64,000 nt of DNA from Sclerurus mexicanus (Eukaryota; Chordata; Aves; Passeriformes; Furnariidae): positions 843,941-907,940 of the forward strand of contig VWZF01006736.1 of the NCBI GenBank assembly GCA_013396755.1, in the 5' to 3' direction. Position numbers and translations under genes: made by a program. A model generated the notes under the pieces. It did not search any database. It saw only the letters and a list, made by a program, of their open reading frames with translations, and had not been told where the DNA came from. Below are positions 1-15,000 of the stretch, in pieces (position 1 is the first letter of the stretch; each line of letters opens with the position of its first letter).

Positions 1-3000
1 TGACCAATTTTGCTTCTTTTCTGTGGCAATGGTAGAGCTACGTAATTCACGGCTTTTCTGCTTCTGGCTTAACAGCTGTGACAGGAGCAGTGAAGAGGGT
101 TCAAAATCAATTCCACATTTTTGAGTTGGGTGTATCACCTGTTCAGAAATAAAGCCAGCTGTATTTGTCACAGCTTCTATGATAAAACATAATACCTCAA
201 CATAGTTATTGATGGAATTATCTCAGTTTTTCATTGTTGTTCTGGTAAGAAGTGAAGGAACTGATATATCATATTCTTTGTTTTTCAAGCTGGTTTGGGG
301 GTTGATTGGGGTAGTGAGAGATGAGTTTGGAAGTAGTTGCACGTCATTGTTTTCGTGATAATGAGGAAGTTTTGTATGTTACAATGTTCAGTACATGGTT
401 AGATTATTTTTCCTTTCCTATGAAACATCAATTTTTTTTACTCATAGGAGCATTAAATTATGCCTGAACAGATTACAGAAATCCATGGACCACACTGTAC
501 AATTAATGTAATGAACCTAAGATTAGCATTTACTGGAGGAGCTAATCTTGAAAGCTGTTCCTGCAACTTTTTCAGATTGGCATTTGAAGTAATAGAATTT
601 AGAATAATCAAATATTTCAATTTACCACTTGAAGATAACTCTTTTTTAGAAGACTCTGAGAATGTGAAAATAGCTTTTTAAACTGTATTTAACTAATAAG
701 TTAAAATATACAGAAATGGTTCTTAGTATGGTGATAATAAATGATCTCATGCTTCACTGGTGCTTCTCTGGTACTTCACTGCTACTCTTTTTCAGCTTTT
801 GATGTAAAAAACTTTAGATTAACATTACTGAGATGCAGATCTGGTGTGTAATTAAACAAGATTTAGCTTTTGATGCCCTTACAGAATAGGAAAATTATTT
901 TTCATCAGTCTTATTCTACTTGCAACAACAAAAGAACCCAGAGGAAACTGATTAATTTTAGTCAAAGCTGCTGTGTTTTGAGACAATGTTATCTGAGACT
1001 GCCTATATTTGGGAATTTTTGCTTTTTTCTGAAGGGTAGCTGATTCAGTTAATTCCGTAATTAGTTTTGCCATGGTAGGCTAAATATCCTGTAAATCTGT
1101 TTAACATCTGCACAAGCCACTCTGAGCTTGGAATCAGTTGGTAACACTATTCTCTGTTCATTGTTGAAGATGCACCTCAGTATACAGCAGAAGCATCTAT
1201 TCAAATGCAATATTCTTTATTAAATATTGGTGCAGCTTCTCTTTATAGTTTTAGTTAAATATTTATTTTTATGCTTTCAAGACCTGAAGGTTACATTTGT
1301 CTCAGTTTTCTAAACAAACCAAAACCAATCCAAAAAACTCCTGCCTTTTAACTTGAAACAATATTAAACTCATACAACTTTCTTTTTAAGAATGTTTTCA
1401 AGAGAAAGCTGTAGGGTTTTGTCCCTAATGACCAGCAAGTATGGTTCTATTAAATTACATTGCTGTATTTGAGTATGTGATTCCTTTTTGAAAGAGCTGA
1501 TTGTTTTTAATAAAACTGATGTTTAATGCAGAAATATTTGTATTATAGTTTTAGAAGTCAAATTTGCATTAGACTCAGTGAGAACAGTTCTGGGTAATAT
1601 TTCTAAATACTTTCTAATTTACTCTGTGTATTTATATACAGAATACATATTTATATACATCTTTCACATTTATTTAATGATATATACAAAGTCAGGTATT
1701 CAGAAGTGAGAAAGTGTTAAGATTATCATAAAGAATGAGATGGAAGTAAGATTTATTACTCCCATATTGCCTTGCATGCTTGTTTTGGCTAACATAACAT
1801 CTTCTTCCCCTTTAAAAAGCCTTAATTTTTCTTCCACGTCTGATTTGTACAATTTAAGCATCAGTAGAAAAGAGCTTTCAGACTACAGGAAGAGGCATAT
1901 ATCCTGGTTTTATTTTCAGTGTTTTGAACAAAAGAAGCAAACTGCAGTTAACCTTAATGCCTGCACAGCACAATGACATTCTCCATGTATATTTCTGTCT
2001 TACTAATAAATTGCTACTCATAGTCTGAAAAATACCGTTGTAAAGAACATACTCCATAACAATTATCCCTTTATTAGCCTCATAGGAATATTAAATTTTG
2101 TTTCCTCTAAGGCTGTAGAGGTGGGACATTATCTCAATATAATGTTTTCCACTTCTAATGGAACTGAAACCAAGGATTTGTCCCCAGTTCTATCTTCTGA
2201 ATTTGTTTTGGGGTTTTTTTGTAAGTTCACCACCTGTTGACCCCTTACATAACTATCTTTACATATTAGGGGTTTGCCTCCCTATTTACATATTGGGAAA
2301 AAAACCAAAATGCCACAAAAAAGAATCTTCTTTGCCTCTTACAAGAATTCAAGAAGCCAAACCTAGATTTTTACAGCAGAAGGTACAGTCAAAGCTAAGA
2401 CTTTCCTGTGCAAGCTTAGTTTATACTGCTTATCTGTGTGCTTTGTGATATATGTCACGCTATTTTTTCAGGTAGCCTGCTGCGTTCTGTGCAATGGTGT
2501 AGAAGTCAGCATTTGAGATAATAGATTTCAGTCATCTGTAATCACAGCTTGCCAAGTAGCATTTGCTTAGGGTAAGGTAGGAGAAGGAATCAAAATATGT
2601 GTAATATAAAATCAAACATTAATCTTTTTGATAGTTCTGCCTAAGTGCTTAGATGACCAAGAATACAAAAGCATGGAAGTGCACGTGGCATGAAATAAAT
2701 TGTGTACGTTTTCCTGTAGTCTGCTGCATTATTGAATAAGTGCATTCTATTTGCTAGAAAATGAAATTATTTCAGTCATTAAATGTTTTTTTTCTTTTAT
2801 GCTTTTAATTCACTGCCAAACGTCGTCCATTTTGAAAGGCCAGAATTTTGCAGGACCAAGAAAGGAAAGCTAATCTTGACATTTCCTAGGCTGGGGCTGT
2901 TTAACCTTGCAGCTTAACTACAGGAAAAGAGTCAATGAAAAGTCAAAGGAGAGACTGAATGTCATTTTGCATCATGTAGCAACTGATTTAAAATAGTAGC

Positions 3001-5940
3001 TCTGTAGTCTACCAGTGATTCCCTTTGCTGATCTCAATCACTTGAGCTTCTAAAATAATTGAGATGTTATTCCCCTTGCACATCTATGTTAGAGGCTTCT
3101 AGAAGAGTTTTGAAAATAATACTCGGCAGGCATTTTCTAACAAAGTAAAGCAACTGTCTGATGCGTGGCTGGATTGTTCCACAAGAATAGCTCATAGTAC
3201 CTAAACTCTGCTGCCTTTGTACAGGCAACCTCAGTTGTAAGCAGACAGCCCATACACTGTATGAATTGTTCTGGTGTTGTGTTTCCTGTGTTGTTATTTT
3301 GGAGGAGGAGGGAGGTACTTTTTGTCTTGCCAGCACATGACCGAGGAGGAAGGCATCACAAAGTAATCAAAATGTAGATGTTTCCTGTTATATTATGATG
3401 GTGTTACAGATTTATCATGCACAAAAAGCCAAAGAGGAGGAGGGATTTATGTTACTTGTATTTGGGTACAAATTGTTATGAAATGGAGATATATTGCATT
3501 GACCTTTATTTTGGATTTCAGTTCTTTATGTAATAATGGTAAATGTAGAGTATCCAGAAACGCAGGTAAATCCTGCCTGGTCAGAAGGTTATATTGTTAG
3601 AAAATTGTCATCTTGGCTAGGGATGTGCAATTCAGATGAGTAGCTTGGAAACTAAGGACAGCTGTGTGCTAGCACCATGCTGGAGCTGACAGCCTCTTAT
3701 GCTTCCTAAACATTCTCCATCTCCCCCAAATCTCCTGTAGTTCTTTTACTCACCCCAGTGTACTTCCTTAGCTTCTGTCCTCCCGAAATTCTCTTTTCTG
3801 CTCTATCCTCTTATCACTAAAATGACAAAGGCTGCCTTCAGGGCTCTGTCTTGTTCCCTGTGCTGTTTCTTGTGCAAGTAGTTTCTGGAACTTCAGAAAT
3901 TTTGCCTAAGTTATCTAGAGATCACTTCTGTTCAATCGCCCACAAATATCTTAGATTCACACACTTCAAGCCACACTCTTTGTAGTCCTTGCATCTCTTT
4001 TTGGAACTTTTTTCATACAAGTGTCACTTTTGTCATATTGTCCCATCCATTCTGTGTTTCTTGGGCTTTAAATTTCATTAGGAACTTCTCGATAAATCTC
4101 ATTACTTTTTTCTTATTTTCTTCTGTTCATTCACCTCTCCTCTGTATCATTTGTCCTTCAAACATTTTTAGCTTTCATTATCTGCTTGTCATTTGTCTCT
4201 TTCCCCTTTCTTGCCTTTTTCTAGTCTGTCTCAGCGTACTCCTCAGTATTTCCCCTCCAGCTGGGTAAGAGGCAAAGTGTTGTGTAATTTTTCGTCTAAG
4301 TCTAAACTGTGGGAAGTAGAATATGAAACATTGCAAGTGGCCTGACAGAAAGTTTGCCAAAAATGTATCTATTAAATGGAAGCTCCAGTTGAGAGGAAAA
4401 TGAAAAGTGGGAGTAATAGCAAGACAACTGAAGGAAGAATCTGCAAGATGATGGTAAAGCAAAAGCAGATGATGATCTTGGATTATCAGAAGGAGTTCTT
4501 AGTTAACAAGGGTACCTATTCTTGGATAAAGAGTCCAGATGAATACAGCAGAACCAGTATAAAAACTCTATGCTGTTTGTAGCAACAAACATGATAGAAG
4601 AGGTTTGGGGCCATCCTATTATCTCACACCTGTATGAATCTCAGAGGTAAGAGGGCAAGACAGTACTGTATTTTTAAAAATATTTTTCATTTTGCTTTTT
4701 AAGTTCATGCTAAAATTCAGGAATTTCTCTGTGTGCAGACCAGTTTCTTCATCTGAAAATTCTAAAGCTACACAGATTTGCCCTAACTTCCACTTAAATT
4801 TCTATCCATACTGTTTAGTATTAATGAAGAAAATGATGGTCTGAATGATAGCAGGAAACCTGAGACAATGGGCATTTATGAAAAGTTAGTCTACATGGTC
4901 TTGTTAATACAGGTCAGCTAAGGAATGAGAAGATTGATGAATTTGCAGCAGGAGGAGGAATACTTGGATTTGAAATTTCACATAGACTGTAGCATGATGT
5001 AAAGCCTGATTTGGGATGCTTTCCTTACAGTCCATGTAGTGAGTGGATTTGGGAACCCATGGAATGGAGGGAATGTTACTTGGCCGAATTAGTTCCTCAT
5101 TATTCATAATTTCCATTGAATCTGAGACCTGTGAAAGAAGGAGAAGCCTCCAAAAAAATTCCTGGTGGCATGTTTACTGTAAAACAGAGGAGAAATACAG
5201 ATATAAGGAACAAATTTGTTGTCCATGATCTACATTTACTCAGCCTCAATTAAATATAGTACATCACTGCCGAAGTCTTGATTTTAAAATGAAAAAGTGG
5301 TCTGGAAAAAATTTTAAATACATGTATTATTCCTTTCTTCAGATCTTTTCTTGAAGACCTTTACATAGATGGAAAAATATTTCAAAAAGAAACAGATTTC
5401 AAAAATGTAAACTAGATAGGAAAAAGGTCATATGATTTGAATAGTTTTTGTCATGGAACAGGTGTTTTTGGGTAGCTGTTTTCTTTATAATTGATAGCTG
5501 TATTTTAAATATAGTAATTACAAACAGCTTTATGGTTACATTTTTAAATTCAGCATTAATATGATGATATTTTGACTGTAGTATTGTAGGATATAAGGTA
5601 TAATAATTATTCCTTTTATCTGTTAAATACAGTAATGGATATTAGCGCTCAAATTTTACTCCAGTGTGAGTCTGTTGTATTTTCATTGCTTGGAGTACAG
5701 TTGCATACTTAAAAGTTAAGGTAAAACTATTACTGTGGGATATTTATTATTTGTTTGCATAATATTTTGTTCTTGTTATCAGGAAATGGCAACTTTAAGG
5801 CCTTTTGAATTTAAGTAAACAATATTACTATATAATTATTATTCTTTTTGTTTTTTCATTGCTTTTAATTTGAATTTTGTTTAACACACTGTTTCCATTT
5901 TGTGGGCTTTCCTACGCATGTGCAAAATGTTTCTCCTCAG
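1..5940 (+). other. Intron upstream of the first visible exon
   Basis: No exon of the gene could be supported here; the stretch ends with a normal acceptor, ttctcctcag, at 5931-5940. It holds A+T-rich DNA with a pyrimidine-rich stretch at about 3715-4265. Open frames on either strand are under 100 codons and resemble nothing known. I recall the residues that precede exon 1 too poorly to exclude a small exon far upstream. Confidence 0.75.
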
Positions 5941-6048
5941 GCCCCCTTGTATTTCCTGGTCCTATTTTTATGAACCATCGAGAACAGGCTCTAGCCAGAA
6001 TCAGACCCCATCCAGCACAGCTAAAGCATAAACGGGACAAGCACAAAG
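5941..6048 (+). CDS. MYCBP2: MYCBP2 window exon 1 (basic linker in the RCC1-like region)
   Basis: Acceptor ctcctcag ends at 5940 and donor gtattt starts at 6049; phase in 1, phase out 1. The translation includes GPLVFPGPIFMNHREQALAR and then a strongly basic stretch, LKHKRDKHK. In vertebrate MYCBP2 this links RCC1-like repeats. The frame stays open upstream of 5941 and downstream of 6048, but the family sequence and both splice sites fix the ends. The basic run could be a charged surface loop; no function can be assigned to it from sequence. Confidence 0.93.
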
Positions 6049-9000
6049 GTATTTGGTCTTCCTTATTGGCTAGGGTGGAAATAAGCCCATCCTCCCAGTC
6101 ACTTCTTCCATGTGCTGCATCTGTCTTTTCAAAGAACTGCACAAAATGAGTTCTGCCTTTCTTCCTGTTAGTATCTTGTTACCTGAGGAGAAAGAAAATG
6201 CATTTAAATGTTGACCTTTTTTAAAAGGTGTAAATGTTCGTTAGTCTGCATAATCTTTGTTTTTCTCTTTTTTTTTTGTGTGAAATGTGCATTGTCTTTC
6301 TGTGTGTCTTTTCTCATTTCTAATGCTGTCTCATTCCTAAGGTTCTTTAATTTTACTGTAGGGACTTTAACACCTTAGTGTGACTCAGACTGCTGCATTG
6401 CATTTGCGTTGAGTTTTTTGTTATATGTAGAGGGTGATTGCTTTAACATGTTAATTCAAGACTTGTTAATTCTAGCATAATTTTTTTTTATGTACGTTAT
6501 CTTTCAACAAGCCTTTTTTAAAATAAAATATTTCAAATAATGTAAGCACTACTTTTTGCTAGCTTTGAATGGGCAGAATACAAATTAAAGTACAGATTTT
6601 ACTCTGCAATATTCTTGAGTGAAATGCTTTTTTGCAGAGTGTAAGTAAGGAGGTGTCTGACATTTCAGACGTTTTTGCATGTCTGGCAAGCCAATTCATT
6701 ATATCTTGTATTTCTAAACGTGTAATTTCTTCCAATATAATTTATTAATTTTTTAGAGAGACATAATTACTAAAATTACATCCATTACTAAAAATTTCAA
6801 TGGAATTTATTAAAGTTTAGCTGCATAAATATGTAAAATGAAGATTACAGACTTGATCTAAGTAAATAGAAAGCTCCTAAAATGGTGAGGGCTCAGAATG
6901 CTTCAACTATTTCTAGAGAATAGCTAAATATTAAAAGAACTGTTAGTATGACACTTCAGTTGAATTAATGAAAGTTGCTGATAGTATTTGGCATGTATGC
7001 AAACAAATTGTATGACAGTTTGAAGCCTTTCGGGATACATTCTCATTGTGGGTGGGTGATAGGCCTGCCTGGTTATGAACATACTGGATCATGAAATCAT
7101 CTAAAAGTTCTTTTTATGGAAACGAAAGCCAAATCTGATCCTTTGTATCTGCATAACATATATACAATTTATTTGGAAGGCACGTCATCTGAGCTTTAAA
7201 TCTTGATGGATTAAGTAGAATAAGGTATCATAGTCCCACTGGGAGAGATTGGATGCTGAAAGACGAAACACACTGAACCTAAGCGTTGTCATTTGAGTGA
7301 CAATTTGCTGATGGCCAGCATTTTTGAGCTGGGTACTACTGCTAGTTGTACTGCTTGCAAACCCTGGACTCCACAAGCACGTGAGTGAAGGAATATGCTC
7401 ATCCTGCCTGCATCTGTACTTCTTCAGCATGTGTTAGTTGCTGGAGCTCACTTCAACTCAAGTATTTCCCTACAAGAAGTATATTCGTTAGTGTCAGTGT
7501 GAGGCTTATGTTGCTTCTTGGAGTTGTAAGAGCAGTGCAAAGGTCTCCATTGTGCAAAGATTTTTCTCACTATGCTCTGTAGAACCGAACATTTATTTTT
7601 CATTGAGGAAGGCTGTATGCAAGGAAATGTTCACTTTATTTTAGTTCTTTGTGTCTCATACTAAACAGATAAGGAAGTTTACAAATAAACTTTGTAACCC
7701 TTCTCTGCCTCAGAAGGTTGCCTCTCAAAAGAGGCCATAAATTCCAATAGAAAATAGATATGCCCCTTAACTTCTGGAAGAGGCTCTAAGGCAAAAAGGA
7801 AAACTGGTGAACTGAATTATTGTCGAAGTAATGGGCAAGGTGGGAATTGTGCAAAAGGTGAGGTATATTTTTTATCTTAGGAGGCATGCCTCTTTTCTAG
7901 ACACAGAATGTAAAATCAATAATAGAGCAATGAGGCAGGAATGTTGACTTCAGTAAAAGGACGCTATAACACTGAAATCAGTTTTTTGTTTGTTTTTGAA
8001 TGTGATGCTGTCCAAAGCATCATCCTTACTTCAGATATTTCTGCTGTAGTATTCTTGTTACTCTTTATACCAACCAGACCTTCAAGATCTTTGGGCAAGG
8101 AAAATTTTATTTGACTGGTTGTACTGATGAGGCCAGTACTAAACTTGCTGGTACCTATCTGTTACCACTTCTTCACTTTCAGCTGCAGAAGTTCTCTTGA
8201 TAATGTCATTTAAAGTTGAATGTGGACAGCTTCTTTGGGACTGACAACTATGGTCTAAGATAAAAAGTATATTTGATATGTACAAGTACATATATTATCG
8301 AATCATAGAATGGTTTGGGTTAGAAGGGACCTTAACCATCATCTGGTTCCAAGCCCTCTGCCGTAGACAGGGACACCTTCCACTAGACCAGGTTGCTTAG
8401 AGCTCCATCCAGCCTGGCCTTGAACACTTCAAGGGATGGGACATCCACAACTTCTCTGGGCAACCTGTCCCAGTGCCTCACCACTCTCTCAGTAAAGATT
8501 TTTTCCTAGTAATCTACATACTATCACTTGTCAAATTCTTTTGTTGGATTGTCCAGTTAAAATCTCCTTCAACTTTATTAAAACAGCCATTTTCTGTAAA
8601 TATTGCCATTGTCATTTACTCTTTGCACATTTATAGGGTCTGCATATCAAGATCCTTGTTATTACAAAAAAATGCATATGAAGCATAATCACAGTCTTTC
8701 TGATCTATGTCTGTCTCTATCACAGTTGTAAACAGAAGGGATTAGGTACCACCTTCTTAGTATTCATGGAGTTCTTTGACTAAGAGAGATGAGCTTGTGC
8801 TTCATCTTCATTCTTTAATGAAGTGATGAGTTTCTGGTCTGCATCTGCAGTCCCCAGAGACTTCTTTACTGGGGATCTGAGTAAAAAAGATTAATGGAAG
8901 TCTGTAAAATTTTCTCAGCGGCAGAAATGAACTGAGTAACAATTAAAACCAAGGTAAGCTCATTGAGTCAGTGAAGATTCTGCAAGTGAATGCCACCTTT

Positions 9001-12000
9001 TTTCTGTATTTGTAACTAGTGGCAAATGTTGTAGACAATATGAAACAAATGCCTTCAAAAGGACAAAGACCAGATGAAGCTGAACCTGCATAGATGGAGC
9101 AATTTTGCAAAAGCTAATACAAAATTATCAGATGTTCAAGAAAATTTACTTGTAATTTACTGTCTGACTTTTTAAATGTGTGAAGCACTCATTGGAGTGA
9201 AACAGCTGGCAGTGAAAACCTACATCTAAGACTGAGTTTATGAATGCAAGTTTATTATCACTTTACCTTGTGATTCTGCATATCATAGTTCACCTGTAAG
9301 CTCAAATAAGCTCCGTAGCAACCTTCCAAACGTTCAACTTACTTTTTTTGCTGCCCTCATAAGATGGATGATTTTCACAACCAGATTACATTTGTTTTCC
9401 CACTGCACTGTAGCTGTAAAATCAGTTATAGATATTTCAGCTGAAGCATGTGGTGGACAGCTAAGCAACTGCAGGCACAGGATGATTTTTTTAAAAAGTA
9501 TTTGGACATATATAAATATGTATATAAAGTCTGTAAATTATATCAAGGCATCCGAAAGTTCCTGTAAGGGTTGAACATCACAGAGACTATGCAGTAACTT
9601 GACCAATCTGCTTTACTTGTCTAAATAAAACAAAGATTTTTTGGCAAATAATCTGGTCTGAAGAAACAGTTATTGTATGGATTTTTTTGTACAGTCATAA
9701 TATTGCATTAAAGCTTTTCGTCTGTGGGGAGAAGACCTATTTAACATCTTTAGGAGTGCTTTTTCCCTCCTTCAGAGGTGGATGGTCAGTGAGAAATGAA
9801 ATCTCATCACCCTTACTGCTGCTGGGGAACCCTAATAAAATGGTTTTCCTCTGGTCTGGACCAAGGGACCAGTGGCATTCTGTAATGGTGTTGGGGTTGG
9901 GTTTTTTTCCCAGAAGAACTCTGATTTTTACCTTATTACTTGCTGTTGGGGCTGAGTGAGCCTTCTCCTTCGTTTGTGGAAATCAGTGCTTTTTTGTGGT
10001 AGCAATATTGGCCAAGAGAACTTTTGAGTACATTTCACGGAGGGGAAGAATTGCCTTTGGGAGTTAAGAATTTTCTAAGGAAAACAGAGTGGTAGTGGGG
10101 ATTGGTTTAGTTGTATTTCCAGTTATGAGGCTTTCCTTCCCCACCTGTATGAGATATCAAAGATGAAAACCCATCATTGTGAATCTGTTCATGGAGCCCA
10201 CCCATCAGTGTTGATAGCAGGAAACACTTCAGAGATTTTCCTTGGTGCTTTCTTCTCTCTGAGATACGGAGTCCAAGTTTCTGTTTAGTTGTAGCCCAGT
10301 TGGATGACACTGGAGGTACTAACTTGCTCTCCTTAAAGGTTCTGTTCATTCAACAAGAAGAGTCTCTGCTTCAGTAGTCTTTTTATGCTTCCAGTTCAGG
10401 AACAGTGTTTTTGATATTACTTCTTATGAAAAGAATATGTGCACAATTGTTTGAAGAAAAGCAAGTGTGTCTCTCCTTAGTTATGAGTTGTTCCTTGAGA
10501 CACATGCAAATAAGCTTTCTGCACACACCTTCAATTCACACATTCCAAAAAACTTTGACTCTGTGAAAGTAATGAAAGGAAAGGGGATGACCCAGTTTAC
10601 TTGCAACCTTGTCTCGAAGTGTAAGAACTTGTTCTCCTAGCCAGTGCTGCATTGGCCTCATAATGGAGTAGCAGATAAACAGTGTAGTCCAGAAGTATTG
10701 CTCTAAAAGTAAGTAGTGATATTCTGTTTGATGTGGTGTATTCTAGTCAAAGACCTTTTTTTCCCTAAAGAAGACTAGCTGGATCTTACCTGTTTTAATT
10801 GCAGGATTTTGGACTTAACTGTGCATAAATTATTTCAGAGTGCTTATCAAGTTTTGATGATCCAAACAATTCAAAACTTCAGACAGTTAATAACCAGACA
10901 AAGAAGACTTTTAGAGGAGTTCCATTTTCAGTTTGCAGGTTTCACACTTAAGCAAAGTAAAATATGTATGGAAGACTCTTAAAGGCTCTGAGAAGTTAGC
11001 TTTGGCATTTGAAAATGCCAACTTTATAAAATTTATTCTTTAAAATAAATTTATTTATCAGATAAGTAATTGAAAAACTTGTGTCATGTGAAGCTATTTG
11101 TCTCTACATCTTGCTCACTGGCACTTAGGGTTTCCTCACGGGCAGTATGTTGTAATGCTTTCATTTGCCAGTTTGGAGAAAATAGGAATATATCTAGGAT
11201 GATCTTTTATTTAAAGACAGCATTACATGTTTTTCAAGTGAGAAGACAGCAATCCTCAACTTTTTATTGATAGTTGTTGAAGCTCTTTAGAGCAGTGTAT
11301 TTTTCTTACAATGAGGCAGAAAATGCAAATGTCTGTGGATCACATGCTGTGCCACTCTTATGTGACCAGAATAGAGCTGCTGCTAAATTTTGTTATTATG
11401 ACTGTGCATAGGTGACATGGTTGCTGTGTGTCCAGTTTGTTTCACTGTAGGAAGGGCATGCAGCTGTGACACATTCTTACTGGACATGTGATTTCCTGGT
11501 AGATGATTGTTCAAGTGCATTTACACGGTGGGAGAGCTTACATTTTTCATTACTCATCAGTGTCTGAGAGAGGAGGGAAGACAGAGGCCACAGGTAGACT
11601 TCCAGAATAATTTGCTTATTTTCTGCTCCTGTCTAGAAAGCTTGTGTGAAATAGGGGAGCAGTAAGTAGGCTGCTTGCTGAGTAAATAATTCTGGTGGCA
11701 ATATTAGCTGCTAGAACCATCTATTGATTACTTTGACATGTAGAGTTTAATGCAAAAGTAGGCATAATAAAAAGTTCAAAGGTACTGTAATTGAGAAATA
11801 GTCAAATTGTTCTTAAGGCAGAATTACAAGACTAGGAGAAAAACATCTGTATTTGTAGGTGTTTTCTTTGTTGTTAAGTAGTAATTCTGTCTCTTTGTAT
11901 TTGCTTTTGTTGTTAATACAAAAAAAGCTGCAGACAGACCTTCAAAACTATTTCTTCTAATGTGCATGCAGTCTGGTAGTACACAACTGACACTGGGGTA

Positions 12001-15000
12001 AACCTCAGAAATCCCATGGCAATTCTGGAGAGACAGTTCTTTTACCATGTCTCCCTTTCACACATATCCAGCATGTAGTGCAGGCATAATACTTTTTGAT
12101 GAAGAGCACCCACATTTTCAAAGGTACTTTACCTATGCTATTAAACCTAATTCTGCAAAAACATTAATACCTATACACATTGCTCCTGAACTAGATAGTC
12201 ATGTAATTTCTGTACTCAGTCATCGCTAGAAAAGAGCTTAATTTCTAGAACAGTAAGGTTTTTTAAAACTAGTTTGTAAAAAAATTGTGAAATTGCTGTA
12301 TTGTTTCCTTGCAATAAAAAGAAAACTTTAAGCAAAAGTATAACAGCAGAATTATATTTTTGAAATATTTGCAAGTCTATAATTGCTATGCTTCACACAC
12401 TGAATCATGAAATCTTGGAGTTCAGACTTTCACTCATGATTATTCATGAGAACGTGTGGAAATTCTGAGTATAGATCTAAATTAACAATGCCTTGACTGT
12501 TTTGTTAACAAAGCAACACTCAGAAGTATCACAGAGAGAATGTGGAACCTCCTTTGTGCAGTTATTTTTCGCTTCATGTATTTTCTCTCATTTCTCATAG
12601 ACACGGTGTAACTAAAGTGTAATAGATGATGTAAACATTCTGATTTCTGGAGAGGATGGTTGCTTGCAAGAAGTTTAGGAATAATACACTTCGCTTCAGT
12701 GCTTCTGTCTAACGCAGAGAAGTTTGACTTTATGAACCAATAATGTACATTACACTTAGTGAAAGAAATCACAGAAACAATATCTAAAACTGTTCCCGAA
12801 ACAGATAGGAAACAGTTGCACTCTGACTATGTCTGCGTAGTTAGAAATGAGCTTTGTATGTAGTTGTTAGTTACTTAAAACAAGGCCTCTGTGGCCAAGT
12901 TGGAGTCAAGTAAAATCCTTAGCAAGTAGTAATTGAAAAAAGTAGACTAGGCTATGCCTGTTGAGTTTAACTACAGTGCTATTTTACTGAAGAAAGAAAG
13001 TGATGGTTTTTAAGCAAAACTTCTGATTTGAACTTTCTGTTCTGCTGGTTCCTTTTGTCCGCTCTTTGGGAAATTTCTGCTTTAGAGGATATTTTCCATT
13101 GTAACTTTGTAGTACGTTGTTTCAAAGTAGGGTTTCTGTCATCTTCCACATCTATTTGATGCCTCATTTTGAGCTGTCTCTCCGACTACTCTCCTTCTCT
13201 CTCGTACCTTACAAATGGCGGGAGTGGGGAGACTTATTTACTATTCTTGTTCTATTTGTTCTTCAAATATAACTCTTCTAGAATATATGGGATATAATTA
13301 TAAGTTTTGTTTGTAGATGGAAGTGGAGAAAGAGGTGAGAAAGATGCCAGCAAAATCACAACCTATCCACCGGGGGCTGTCCGCTTTGACTGTGAACTGC
13401 GAGCTGTACAAGTCAGTTGTGGGTTTCACCATTCAGGTAAGAATAAATAAATCAATGTTAATTATGGCACATTTTTGTAATGCTGCCATACATGTTTTCA
13501 CTGCTTTGTGTTTAATTTTCTATAAGTATGTATGCTGGAGTGTAAAAAGTTGAAAATACTGGCAGTATCATTTTGTAGCCTACTACACAGTCATAGAATC
13601 AGAATATACTGAGTTGGAAGGGACCCACGAGGATCGAGTCCAACTCCTAGCCCTGCACAGGACACCCCAAGAATCACACCATGTGCCTGAGAGCATTGTC
13701 CAGATGCTTTGTGAACTCTGTCAGGCTTGGTGCTGTGACCACTTATTTGGGGAGCTTGTTCCAACACCCAACCACCCTCTGGGTGAAGAACTTTTTCCTA
13801 ATATTCAGACTAAATCTCCCCTTATACAGCTTCATGCTGTTTCATCACATTTAGGCTAAAGTAAGATCATCACCCAAATCCCCACATCACCTCTCTGATT
13901 TCACCCATGAAAAGCAACTCACTGTCCTTCAACAGTGAAAAGGACTATAAGTGTCATGTATTGAGTTACATCAGAGCTTGTAAGCAATTTTTGAGTCAGT
14001 TCAAAACGTCTGCATAGCAGAGCTCTAGTCATGCACAGAGGTGCTAGCTTTGAGGGTTTGGGAAATATGGTCCAGATCTCTTACTGTTTCAGTAGGGATC
14101 ATTAACTGTGCTACTCAAAAAGGCTAATCCGCACTGGTGCAGTGCTGTGTCATGTGCATATGTCAGAAAAGTACTATTTTGTTGTTTTTTTAGTGGTTTT
14201 GATGGAGAATGGTGATGTTTACACGTTTGGATATGGGCAACACGGGCAACTTGGACACGGTGATGTTAATTCCAGGTGAGCTGGTAGTTAAAGGATATAA
14301 TTATGTATTCTCGACTGCTGCGTAAGAAGTGGCTAAATTTCTGTTTCTCTGTAGCTAGCAAGCATGAAAATCCAAATATAGACCAAATAAAGTTGGTAAG
14401 CTCTTGTTCTGAATTTATTCCCCATAACTCTCTGAATATAGATACAATAACAGTATTCTTCTACTGGATAAGTAATTTGTTTGATACGTGAATGCTTCTG
14501 TGCATAGTTATTGGCATAGCTTTTATAACTGAGTTGGAAATGCTTGTCTCTTCTCCCTACATATATGAGAATGACATTGAAGTCTCATTTAGATATAATT
14601 ATTTCTGTAAAATACTACATGTACAATAATTCAAATAGTATGATACTGTAAACCTAGATTAACCTGTTTCTATTAAATCACTGATTACAGTTCATTTATG
14701 GTAAAGTCTCATTTTTGTTCATCATTAATGTCTAAAATGAAGTCCCTAAACTTTGGTCTCAACTGCATTTTGTAGTCGCTTACTTTGGGTGTTGTCAGGA
14801 GAGCTTTCTTTGTGGTCAATGGAAATAGAGAAGTCAACAGAGCATGAAGAGCTGTTTGACTAACCACTCAGTATTGTCTACCTTAGGTATGCTCATAGCT
14901 CTGTAAACCTTAGAGGCTTGATCTCCGTTGACTACAGTGAGAGCATAGATAATTAAGCACAGGTGTCTTTAATGTGAAATTCAATCTCACTCTTAGTATC

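Noticed and set aside
13614..13859. 81-codon open frame on the + strand
   Set aside because: It lies within the antisense CR1 fragment and is a chance frame through repeat sequence.
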